This document shows, one piece after another, positions 53,386-64,000 of a stretch of DNA of 64,000 nucleotides. The translations under genes and the position numbers were made by a program. Under the pieces are notes generated by a model. That model saw nothing but the letters and a program-made list of their open reading frames with translations, did not search any database and was not told the DNA's origin. Each line of letters opens with the position of its first letter. The first letter of the stretch is position 1. Source of the DNA: Trichodelitschia bisporula (Eukaryota > Ascomycota > Dothideomycetes > Phaeotrichales > Phaeotrichaceae); the NCBI GenBank assembly GCA_010356995.1, contig ML996693.1:310001-374000 (forward strand), written 5' to 3'.

Positions 53386-55859
53386 ATGAGCGGTCCGGGA
53401 GTCCAACCTGGAGTTTGGCGGGAGCACAAGAATTCTGATGGGCGCGTCTACTACTACAACACGCAAACCCAGGCGACGCAATGGGCGAAACCGCTAGAGC
53501 TTATGGGACCTGTTGAGGTGGGTTTGCTCTCCTTGTGATCGTTCACGCGATGCTAATTTTGATTCCCAGCGAGCTCTTGCCAATCAGCCATGGAAGGAAT
53601 ACACGGCTGAGGGCGGTCGGAAGTATTGGTTCAATACCGAGACCAGCACGAGCTCATGGGAGATGCCAGAAGTGTTCAAATCTGCCCTAGCCCAGGCTCC
53701 GCAGCAACCTCCCCGTCCTACCGCTCCGTAAGTTTACGATTCTGTAGCATCGTCCAGGAGTTAACCGATCGCAGCACCTTTGTCGCAGGTGGTACAACTG
53801 TCAATGATGGCTTCCGTTCTCGAGAACGCGATGACTACCAGTCCCAGGACCGTCCCGACCGGCAGTCTGGGTATGCCCCAATGGAAGGCGTCCGTAACAC
53901 AGCCCCAGCAAACGCCGAACCCGAGTACTCTAGTGCAGAAGAAGCGGAAGCTGCCTTCTTCAAACTGCTTAGGCGCACGGGTGTCCAGCCTGATTGGACC
54001 TGGGAAAAGACTGTCCGCACCGTGGCGCGGGATCCGCAATACCGTGCCATTAGGGACCCGAAAGGTCGGAAGGCGGCCTTCGAAAAATATGTGGCCGATG
54101 TCCGCGCGCAAGAGAAGGAGAAGGAACGTGAGCGTCAGGCGAAACTGCGCGCTGATTTCAACACCATGCTGAAAAGCCATCCGGACATTAAGTGGTACAC
54201 GCGCTGGAAGACAGCTCGTCCCATCATTGAGGGGGAGGCTGCCTTCAGGACGGCGAAAAGCGATGAGGAAAGAATGGCACTTTTTGGCGAGTACCGTAAC
54301 GGACTGTACAAGGCGCACCTGGACCAGGAGGCGCAAAACCGTCAACTTGCGCTCCACCATCTGACACATCTTTTGGGTTCTCTCAATCTTGAGCCGTACA
54401 CTCGCTGGGCTGAAGCCCATAAGTCCATTCAATCAAACGAGCGGTTCCAAGGCGACCCAACCTTCCGGTCGCTCACTAAGGTCGATGTCCTAAAAGCTTT
54501 CGAGAACCACATCAAGGCTCTGGAGCGAAGCTTCAATGATGATCGCCAGAAGCAGAAGCACCTTAGGGCTAGACGCGAGCGCCAGAACCGGGACCGTTTC
54601 ATTGAGTTGCTCAATAATCTCAAGTCTGGTGGCAAGCTCAAAGCTGGGACCAAGTGGATGGAAATTCACGCGCTCATCGAGGACGACCCGCGCTACGATG
54701 ACATGCTGGGTCAGCCCGGTTCTACGCCGTTGGATCTTTTCTGGGACATGGTAGAAGAAGAGGAGCGGCTGCTCCGCGGGAAGCGAAGCGAGGTTCTTGA
54801 CGTGCTTGATGTATGCAGCTCCTATCCCTTGCGTTTAATATGACTGACGACTCGCAGGACAAACGGTTTGAAATCACTCAGAAGACTACCTTTGACGAGT
54901 TCGCGTCTGTCATGGCGGCAGATCGCCGCACCGCTAATATCGACCAAGAATCCATGGCTCTGATATTCGAACGCATCCGCGAAAGGGTCCTCAAACGCAC
55001 GGATGAGGACAAGTCACAAGCCGAGCGCAAGGAACGGAAGGCAATTGATGCCCTTCGTTCACGCATCAAGCACTTGGAGCCACCAGTTGCGGTGGGTGAT
55101 ACATGGGAACAGGTACGTCCTCGCGTCGAGAAGCTTGAGGAATATCGGGCACTTAGCACGGATGGTCTTCGACGCTCCGCGTATGATAAGGTAATTCGGC
55201 GCCTGAAGGAGAAGGAAGATGAACACGAAAGCTTGCACGGAAGACGCGACAGGGATCACCGAGATCGGGACCACCGATCTAGCCACGCTCCTGCCGGCCG
55301 CCGCCACCGCACACGTACGCCGGAAGTGGATGCCTACGAAGCAGACCGCCGCAAGGCGCAGGCCGACCGCGAGAGGCAATACCGCAAATCGAGCGTGACT
55401 GGCTTGTCGCCGCCGCCGCGCCGGGAGCGGGATGAACGCGACCGGTTCGACAGACACTCAAGCAGACAGGTCAGTTCCAGCCACTATGAGCGCGAACGTA
55501 GAGAGCGTGAAGCCGAGCGGGAGCGATCTTACACCAGCCGTGCGGATCCGAGAGACCGGGGGTTGGAGCTGGATTATGGCGACAGCCGTCCACCCAGCGG
55601 TGTGCGGAGGCGGAGGGAGAGCGATGCTGGAAGCAATCGCAGTGGCAGAGATGCAAAGGTATGTTCATCACGCAAGTGTTTTGACCCACACTAACGCAGA
55701 ATATAGAGAGCCCGGAAAGATGGACGTACTTCTCGTGAGCGAACCTCTTCCCCTCGAGGCGTTAAACGCTCCCGGTCTCCAGCTGCTGTTGCTCCGGCCC
55801 CTAAGGAAGACCGCGAAGTTCGATCAGGCAGCGAGGAGGGCGAAATCGAGGAAGACTAG
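53386..55859 (+). CDS. PRP40: Pre-mRNA-processing protein Prp40 (WW and FF domains), 759 aa
   Basis: Five exons, 53386-53517, 53570-53727, 53775-54810, 54858-55658 and 55707-55859. Two N-terminal WW domains (GVWREHKNSDGRVYYYNTQT then QWAKP; WKEYTAEGGRKYWFNTETST then SWEMP) precede a linker. A series of FF domains follows (for example AEAAFFKLLRRTGVQPDWTW, ADFNTMLKSHPDIKWYTRWK, RDRFIELLNNLKSGGKLKAG). The tail is a long Arg/Asp/Glu/Ser-rich region ending EEGEIEED. This is the Prp40 layout: a U1 snRNP component that bridges the 5' splice site and branch-site factors and contacts the polymerase II tail. The RE/RS-rich tail is longer than in yeast but usual for filamentous fungi. Confidence 0.92.
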
Positions 55860-56584
55860 TGCGGACGGCCTCCAGTGGCCCTCAAGCTTCCGGCTTGTCA
55901 ACTGGCTGCTTGTCCTCGTCGCTTGCACTGAAGGTCGCTGCAGTAAAGCTTCTTGAGCCTCACGGAAGCAGCATCGGCTCGTATCTCCAGTCCCTTACAT
56001 TCCTACTTCTCTGAGCATTCACCCATCGCAGCAGCTTTTCCCAACGGCGGTCACTGTTCGCCACCTTCCCCCACATTTCCGCCTCTCCTGTGCCGTAATT
56101 TGGATTCCCAAGGATGATGCCCTCTGGCATCTTGGATTGCTATTTCCCGTCTTGTGGTACGTGTCTCAACTTAGCAACGCCCATGGAATCGGATGACAGG
56201 CAGAGATAGATCTAATCACGGTTTGGGACTACTTCTAAAAAGCTGTATTGTAGATGCGCCGATCTGGCAACTATCAATTCGAAGGTGCCGTAGCAAAACT
56301 TTTCTGAGACCCGCAATGCTAAGGGGTGATGGCCACCTAACTTGACCCGTACATGCTCCCACGGCGCGGCTCACGCTTGCGCGGATGAATGCAGCACAGG
56401 AGGTAAGCCATCACCAAAACAGTAGTCATCCTCGTCTCCGTCCTCGTCAGCCGCACCCTCCTCGCTCGGCAGGCCGGAGGAACGAGCTCTGACGCTCCCA
56501 CTGCTTGATTTCAGCTCTACGCTGTCTTTGTGCGCGGCAACTGAGGGCGATTGCCGGCGCCTATCCTGCTCCGGGACGCCCTTT
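55860..56584. other. Intergenic between convergent genes
   Basis: 3' flanks of PRP40 and RLI1. A minus-strand frame at 56371-56616 overlaps the last intron and exon of RLI1 and extends into its 3' flank; it is not a separate gene. Confidence 0.6.
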
Positions 56585-58738
56585 TCAACTATCATCCTCC
56601 AAAAAGAACTGCGCATGTCAGAATAGGCTCCGGAAATCTCTCCCGATAACTTACGTAATTGCCCGTGAGCTTCTGGTCGTGGTCAAGCTGCGAGTTCAGC
56701 TTGTTGATGCGCGGTCGATAGCTGTTGGGGTCGCGACGGAACGTGACGTCGAGCGACTTTAGAAACTTATTGCAGCCAGTAAGTAGACTCTCGGGCTCGT
56801 TCGCATGCGCCTCAACAGCGGGTTGGCCCTCGAAGACGATGACGCGGTCGGCGAGGTACGTCGCCATAATAAAATCGTGCTCTACGACGAAAGCGGTCTT
56901 CTTCGCGTGCATGATGAAGCGTTTGATAACGCGAGCGGCGATGATACGCTGCTCGGAGTCGAGGTAAGCGCTTGGCTCGTCGATGAGATAGATGTCAGCG
57001 GGTGTGCCGAGCGCCAAAACGATGGCGACGCGCTGCAATTCACCACCAGAAAGATTCTGAACTTCCTGGTCGATGAAGTCATCAATCTTGAGCGGCTTAT
57101 AGACGTCGGTCTGGAACTGGGGGCTCAGGAATGCGGCTTTGATCTTCTTGAAGAAAAGCTGGCGCACAGTGCCTTGGAACTTGGGCGTAATCTTCTGGGG
57201 CTTCAGCTGGACGTTGAGAGAAGGCATCTTCTGGCCGCCATCGGGCTTTTCGATACCTGCAAGCATACGGCAGAAGGTGGTCTTTCCGGTGCCGTTTTCA
57301 CCCATCATGACGATGATTTCTGAGTTCGTAAATGAGCCAGATTTCACCTTCAGATGGAAGCCGCCAAGCGTCTTTTCCATGGTCGGGTAGTTGTACGCAT
57401 GGGACTTGTCAACCAGAAACTCATCGCCAGCCTCGGCGATACGGAATTGAAGCGATTCATCACGGAAGCGTAAGTTTTCTGTCGGAATGTTGCCGTCCAG
57501 GAATATGTTGATTCCTTCACGGACCGAAGCAGGAAGTGAGACGACACCGTAGATAGCCGGCCTGCCGTAGAGGACGCAGATGAAGTCGGAAAGGTAGTCC
57601 AGCACTGACAAATCGTGCTCAACAACGATGACAAAGTCATCCGGCCGAAGAAGGGAACGAATCATACGGCCAGCATTGAGGCGCTGCTTGACGTCCAGGA
57701 ACGACGATGGCTCGTCGAACATGTACACATCAGCCTGCTGCACACAAACGGTGCCGATGGCGAAGCGCTGAAGTTCACCACCAGACAGCAAGCCGATATC
57801 ACGGTCAAAAACCTGGCGGAGCTCGAGAACATCCAGGATTTCTTCCAGGTTCCCCATCTGCGAACGGCCCTTGATGAGCGCACCGACGGACTTGTCTGCC
57901 GCGCGAACGGCCTTGGGTATCTGGTCCACATACTGCGGTTTGACAACGGCCTTAAGGTTGTCCTCCAGGATTTTTGTGAAGTAGTCTGCAGATTTATCAG
58001 TCTTGCTTAATCCGCGCTCGGTGATTGAGTCCAGAGAGTCACGACACTGCTGCAAAGGGGGGGATCCCTAACGCACGCACAGAGGAGGAGAACATACTCT
58101 GCAGTTCCGACCCACGGAAATACTTCAGAATTTCCTCCCAATCAGGTGGGTTATCATAGCGCCCCAGATTAGGCTTAAGCTTTCCGCTGAGAATCTTCAA
58201 CGCAGTGCTCTTGCCGATACCGTTTGTGCCAACAAGCCCAAGGACCTGGCCGGGCCGAGGCATCGGGAGCCGATGCAGCTTGAAGCTGTTGGCTGAGTAT
58301 CGGTGCGTCACCATTGTCTCCAGGTTGGTAGGCAAGTTGATGATGTTGATGGCATCAAAAGGACACTTTTTGGGGCAGATACCGCAGCCGATACACAACG
58401 ACTCGGCGATGAAGGCTATCCGAGACTCGGGTGTGACCTCGATGCAGAGCTTGCCCGTACGCACCACAGGGCACGACTTCTTGCATTCTTGCCGACATTT
58501 CTATCCCATGGTCAGTGAGGACGAAGTGCGGGTTATGGTGCGTTGCATGCGGACCTTTGGCTTGCACTGTGGAAAGGCGCATATATATTAGCACTGGGGT
58601 TCTCAGATGGGGAGACGCGTGAGTAGGCAATACCTTGTCGGCATTCACAATAGCAATACTTCAGTTCCCACGCATTAGTCATGAGTTCTACGGTTCGTTT
58701 GCTGTCTAACACACTCACCGCGTCAGACGGTCCGACAT
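56585..58738 (-). CDS. RLI1: ABCE1/Rli1 ribosome-recycling Fe-S ATPase, 604 aa
   Basis: Six exons: 58719-58738, 58634-58658, 58555-58566 (12 nt), 58098-58500, 56655-57985 and 56585-56608. The protein starts [20 protein letters not shown]. Fe-S cysteines are [17 protein letters not shown] and [16 protein letters not shown]1 has GTNGIGKS and [15 protein letters not shown]2 has GENGTGKT and [13 protein letters not shown]-switches are [13 protein letters not shown] and [13 protein letters not shown]. It ends NYFFLEDDS. It splits post-termination ribosomes with Dom34/eRF1 and is essential. The 112-nt fourth intron must be removed (57986-58097): reading through would interrupt the conserved [13 protein letters not shown]. 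Confidence 0.94.
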
Positions 58739-59147
58739 TTTGCTCGTAGATCACACTGTGCCGTGTGAAGTCCTCGAGATGTTTTCTAGGGACGGAGTAC
58801 AATAACAGAAGAAAACCTCGTTGCAAGATGCGCACACGATAAGTTCACAAGAGGATCTTGAGAGAAACTGAGAGTGGCGGGGTTTCGGTCAATCTTCTCT
58901 GGAGGACCCAAGGTGGGGCAGTCGGCCATTCAAATAGCAGCCATTTGTGTTGCGCTCATGCCTGGCATTTTAGTCTTGGCACCGATCACCTAGCGCGGCT
59001 TTTCTCCAGCCGCATCCTCAGTCCTAACCTTGCCTTTCCACAAACCACTTCTACCCACCCCCCCCCCCAAAACAGAACACATCCTCCACCACAACCGTGC
59101 TGATTTCTGTTTGTGATATCACCTACATTCCTGGTACCATACCAGTC
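58739..59147. promoter_or_regulatory. Bidirectional promoter region, RLI1 and CHD1
   Basis: A 409-bp interval between the divergent starts of two core genes. A CCCCCCCCC homopolymer lies near 59060. No internal gene. Confidence 0.5.
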
Positions 59148-62100
59148 ATGGCCTGTAAGTCTATGCTGCTTTTACTTGCTTTGTGTCCTTTTCTCGCCGT
59201 TCAGAGCGGCCCCGACTCGGCTACCTTTCCGCTTCATGAACCTCATCAAAGGTCATCTCACGCGCCATGTCGGGCCGATGAGAACGCCTATAGCGGATGG
59301 TTTTTGCGTCGTTCTTGCTCCCTGTAGCGTTTCCAAACGCTCAACATCTTCCTTGGGCCATCATGAGCCCATTGAGTCACCCGTCATCACATCATCACTC
59401 CGCTCCCTCTCTATCATCATCAGCCTGATCCAACCACCAGGCCTTCATTACTCCTTCCTTTTGGTTTCTTCTCCGTCGCTTTATATGCGATCTTGGTCGC
59501 CTAACTTACCCGACAACATCCTTTCTGATTTGGAGTCATGCTCAACCACCGTCATCGAGATTCGCTAACTTTTCATCAGCCGGGTCATCTCCTCCATCCT
59601 CCGCAGAGCGCGGCTCTGCCTCTCCCTCCTCCAGTCTCGACGAGATTCATTTGCATGTTCATGACAATGGGCACGTCAAGAGCAGTTCAGATAGCCAACC
59701 GTCTGATGCCCAAGAACGCTCGCCATACGCCCCATCATCGCCCAGCGTCACCGCCGGGAGCGTAGCGAATGGTGTTGACGACTCAGATGTCTCGAGTGAT
59801 GACAACTTACATGGCGATACCGGGTCATCGGAGGACGCGGACTATGAAGAGGATACTGGCCCGCGTCAGGCTCGATCACTTCGGGACACTCGATCCTCAA
59901 CGACTGAATCGACGGCGAGAAAGCGGAAATCAAGCCTTGAGTTCGATGACGAGGTCATGGCAAATCCCGACCTGTATGGCCTAAGACGCAGTGTACGTTG
60001 GGCATATGCTACGAATGCCCTCGACCGAACTAACGCGAGCTCCCAGGGTCGACCCTCCAATGCCAAAAACCGCCGCATCGTCGACAGCAGCGACGAGGAA
60101 GACGCCAGTGACGAGGACGACAATTCTTCCTCTTACGAAAACGTGCATCGCAAGCGGGTTCGGCGTAAGCCGAGCGCCTCCACGCAGGCAAAGGCGTCGA
60201 AGCGCGCGTCCCCGGCCCTCCCTGCACACCACTCAGACTCTGATTCCGATGTGTACGTTGGCGCCCGCCGGAACATTTTGACAAAGAAACAAAAGCAGCA
60301 CCGGATGAGAGTCGCAGCTGGCCTAGTGGCCCCAACCCAGGGCGATGTCCGCTTCTCGACGCGGCGCGCCGCCAAGGTCGCCAGTTATAACGAAGAAGAG
60401 CTGGATTCCTTTGAAGAAGATTCCGAGAATACCCCTTACGAATATGTGGTCACGGCTGAGGACAATTCACCTGCCATCGATATCGTTCTGGACCACCGAG
60501 TCCTGGAGGGCGTCACATTGACACCTGATAGCGGCAAGGACGACTTCGAGTACTTCATCAAATGGCAAGGAAAGGCCCACATCCACTCGTCGTGGGAAAC
60601 ATTCAGCACTCTCAAGGGCTACCGAGGCTACCGCCGACTGGAAAACTACTTTCGGAAGATTGTCTTGACTGAGATTTACTACGCGACGGATCCTGACGTT
60701 GTGCTCGAGGACAAGGAACGTTGGGCTCTGGACCGGGAAGTGACTGCAACTGCCCTCAAGGAATATCAGGAAGTGGAGCGGGTGATTGGCAGCTCTCATA
60801 CAGACGAAGGCATAGAGTACTACGTGAAGTGGAAGGGTCTGTTTTACGACAGTTGCACTTGGGAACAAGAGTCCCTCGTTAACGAAATCGCCCAAGTTGA
60901 GATTGACCGGTATCTCAATCGCTCCCAAAAGATTTCGGTGTCCGACAGGCTGGTCAATGGGCGCGGAGACTATCGTGTGTTCAAACATCAGCCTTCCTAC
61001 ATCAAGCATGGAGAGTTGCGCGAGTTCCAGATTCTGGGGGTCAACTTTCTTTGCCGCAACTGGTGCCTCTCGAAGAACGTCATGTTAGCGGATGAAATGG
61101 GCCTCGGCAAGACAGTGCAGACCGTATCCTTCCTGAGCTGGCTGCGACATGAGAAGAACCAGCAGGGCCCTTTCATCATCATTGTCCCGCTCTCGACGAT
61201 GCCTGCCTGGGCTGAAACGTTTAACAACTGGACTCCGGACATGAATTACGTCGTTTACAACGGCAACGAGGCAGCCCGCACCATCATCCGCGATTACGAG
61301 CTGCTTGTGAACGGCGATCCCCGCAAGACCCGGTTCAACGTCCTACTTACCACCTACGAGTACGTCCTCTTTGACTACTCGTTCCTCTCGCAGATCAAAT
61401 GGCAGTTTATGGCCATCGATGAGGCACACCGCCTCAAGAACCGGGATTCTCAATTATACAGCCGGCTCGCTGAGATGAAGGTCCAAAGCCGGCTTTTGAT
61501 CACTGGAACGCCGATGCAAAACAACTTGGAAGAGTTGCGTGCTCTCATGGACTTCCTTATGCCAGGGGAGATCGAGATCGACAAGGACATAGACCTGCAA
61601 TCCGACGCCGCGCGCCATCAAATCGATGAGCTGACGCACGCCATCCGGCCGTACATGCTCCGTCGCACGAAACAGTTGGTCGAGAAGGACCTGCCACCCA
61701 AGACTGAAAAGATCATTCGCGTTGAGCTGTCCGATGTGCAACTTGAATACTACAAGAACATCCTCACCCGCAACTATGCCGAATTGAACAAGGGCAGCAA
61801 GGGCCAGAAGCAGTCTCTCCTCAACATCATGATGGAGCTGAAGAAGGCCAGTAACCATCCATTCATGTTCCCCAACGCTGAGGATCGCATTCTCGACGGC
61901 AAGAACCGACGGGAAGATATCCTTCGCGCGTTGATCACTAGCAGCGGCAAAATGATGCTTCTCGACCGTCTTTTGGACAAGCTGAAGAAGGATGGCCATC
62001 GGGTGCTGATCTTCAGTCAAATGGTGAAAATGCTTGACATTCTGTCTGATTACCTCAACCTCCGTGGATACCAGCATCAGAGACTCGACGGAACTATGAC

Positions 62101-64000
62101 ATCGGCTTCTCGGAGACAGGGTATCGACCACTTCAATGCACCCGACAGTGACGATTTCTGTTACATCCTTTCCACTCGGGCTGGCGGGCTAGGCATCAAC
62201 CTCATGACCGCTGACACCGTCATCCTCTTTGACTCTGATTGGAATCCACAAGCCGACCTTCAGGCAATGGCACGGGCTCACCGCATCGGTCAGAAGAACC
62301 CTGTCATGGTGTACCGCTTCGTATCGAAGGACACGGTGGAAGAAGAAGTCTTGGAACGTGCCCGCAACAAGCTCATGCTTGAGTTTCTCACTATCCAGCG
62401 TGGTGTAACGGATAGCGAGATGCAACAACTTGCAAAGAAAGGCGCAAACTTTGCCGAGCCGACCAGCGCAGACGACATTTCGCGCATTCTCAAGCGCCGC
62501 GGCCAGAAGATGTTCGAGCAGAACGACAATCAGAAGAAGCTGGAGGAGCTCGACATTGACGCTGTCCTGGCAACCGCCGAGGAACATAAAACTGAGCAAC
62601 CTGAAGGCATTACGGCAGATGGCGGCGAAGAGTTTTTGAGGTCTTTCGAGTATACCGACGTTAAGATCGATCTGGAGTGGGACGAGATTATTCCCAAGGA
62701 GCGTCTTGAGGCCATCCAGGCTGAAGAAAAGCGCAAAGCGGACGACACGTATCTCGCCAGTGTTATCGAGCAGAACACCACTCGCAAGCGCAAGGCTGCC
62801 GCTCTAGACCAGCGTGAACAGCGCGCCGCCAAGAAAAAGGCGCGCGAAGCTGCCAAAGAAGCTGCTGATGATGTCGACCAGTCTGACGATCAGCATGTCA
62901 CCCCTACACAGCCCTTGAACGAGAGCGAAACCCGTCGGTTAATCAAGGCTTACGAGCGCTATGGGGCTTTCCAGGAGAAGGGTGAAGATATCGCCAAGGA
63001 TGCCGGGCTCACCAATCGGGATCCTGATTTCTTGAAGGGCATCCTGGATGACCTCTTGGACCGCAGCAGAAAACTTCTGGAGGAAGAGCGTCAGCGTCAG
63101 TTGGCGATGGAAAAGGAGGCCAACAAGTCTTTAACCAAAAAGGACAAGAAGGCTGTCATTTTCACCTTCAAAGGGGTCAACCGTTGCAATGCCGAGACCC
63201 TCATTCAGCGCGAATCTGAGATGCGACTCATTCGTGAAGCAGTTGCAACGGTCCCCGACCGCAAAAGCTTCCGAATCCCCGAAGCGACTAAAGCTGCGGA
63301 ATACTCCCGTCCGTGGACTGCGCGTGAGGACGGCATGCTCATTGTGGGCATCTCAAAGCATGGGTGGGGCGCTTGGGCCGACATTCGTGACGATCCTGAG
63401 CTCGGACTTGCGGACAAGGTGTTTTTGGAGGAGCAGCGCGCTGAGAAGAAAGCAGAACGCAAGCAGAACGAAGATGCGAATGCGAAGAAGCCAACACAAG
63501 TACACCTGATCCGGCGCGCTAATTACCTCATCAGCGTCTTGAAGGATAAGGCGAGCAACGGCACGGATCCAGCGGCCAAAAAGCTCCTTGAAAACCACCA
63601 CCGCAGCAAGAAACGTGTACGTGGCACTAGCGATGCGCCTGCCGGTAGTCCGGCTCCCAATGGCATGTCTTCACGTAAAGGCCACCGCGATTCGGATCGT
63701 CCTCGCAACAATGGCAATGGTCATTCTTCTTCCCGACCGAGTCTCGACCGCCGGGCCGATGACAGCGGTAGAGACCTGAAGCGCCGTGCCGATGAGAGCG
63801 ATCGGGATTCGAAGCGCCGCAAGTACGCCGATAATGACCGTCGCCGCCCTGAAAATCACAAACGTCACTCCGCCGGAACCGACGCACGCCGTCGGCAGAG
63901 CGACGTCGCACATCAAGATGAGGACCATCGGCGACACACTGTCAAGCGGGAGGACAGCGATCGACATCGCCGAACTGATGAACCCCGTGCTCACAATGGT
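59148..64000 (+). CDS. CHD1: Chromodomain helicase Chd1 (3' end outside the window)
   Basis: Exons 59148-59154, 59580-59992 and 60047 onward give 1458 residues with no stop before the edge. The 7-nt first exon (MA plus one base) and 425-nt intron are inferred from a GTAAGT donor and a CGCTAACTTTTCATCAG acceptor. Domains in order are an acidic N-terminus with GLRRSGRPS, chromodomains (YFIKWQGKAHIHSSWE and YYVKWKGLFYDSCTWE), then a Snf2 ATPase. The ATPase shows DEMGLGKTVQT, AIDEAHRLKN, LITGTPMQNN, RVLIFSQMVKMLDIL, STRAGGLGINLM and ARAHRIGQ. A SANT/SLIDE-like DNA-binding region (SRPWTAREDGMLIVGISKHG) and an Arg/Asp/His-rich tail follow. Chd1 spaces nucleosomes during transcription elongation. 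Confidence 0.93.

Noticed and set aside
57986-58055. N-terminal extension of the main RLI1 exon
   Set aside because: The frame is open but belongs to a 112-nt intron. Removing it restores the conserved [13 protein letters not shown] block exactly.

Overview
The window looks like the nuclear genome of a filamentous ascomycete (Pezizomycotina). Genes are densely packed on both strands and many are interrupted by short introns, mostly 42-65 nt. The introns carry GT..AG ends and a CTAAC- or CTGAC-like branch site near the acceptor. Several families are fungal: the SURNod19-type secreted protein, the fungal 'allergen' family, DUF3824-like RS-rich proteins, Trs65, Med16 and Cus2. I cannot place it to order or genus. 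Exon-intron models were built by hand, by joining frames at splice sites so that family motifs run continuously. For every multi-exon gene lying wholly inside the window, the summed exon lengths are divisible by three.

Layout. 0-4 kb: 5' part of a GRDP/DUF1399-like gene running off the left edge, a small glycine-rich protein and an F-box-like protein. 4.8-15 kb: a large RS-rich DUF3824-like protein, a mitochondrial carrier of the S-adenosylmethionine type, a PLC-like phosphodiesterase and an Hst3/Hst4-type sirtuin. 15.5-25 kb: Mediator subunit Med16, convergent with a Cus2/Tat-SF1 splicing factor, then a small Cys-rich ORF, a large disordered protein and an allergen-family protein. 25-36.5 kb is the most accessory-looking stretch: a 2.6-kb gene-free segment, a secreted SURNod19 protein, a DHA2-type MFS exporter, a small RS-repeat protein, a hAT-type MITE and a small heat-shock protein. 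36.5-50.4 kb: a HAD hydrolase, a CIA30 complex I assembly factor, a long DUF7905-like protein, a CXXC zinc-binding protein (CZIB/DUF866), a PPR-like protein, a C2H2 zinc-finger protein, a four-helix membrane protein and an Mpv17/PMP22 protein. 50.9-64 kb is core informational machinery: Trs65 (TRAPPII) divergent from Prp40 (U1 snRNP), and Rli1/ABCE1 divergent from the chromatin remodeller Chd1, which runs off the right edge.

Most genes are conserved housekeeping functions: transcription, splicing, ribosome recycling, chromatin, vesicle traffic and mitochondria. I see no secondary-metabolite cluster, rRNA, tRNA, CRISPR array or LTR element. The clearest non-genic discovery is a 347-bp non-autonomous hAT element with 12-bp terminal inverted repeats and a perfect 8-bp target-site duplication. 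Other points of interest are a possible 54-bp foldback relic, an over-represented 9-mer, very small exons (6, 7, 10 and 12 nt) and an unusual tryptophan-repeat extension on the SURNod19 protein. I found no convincing new multi-gene system.
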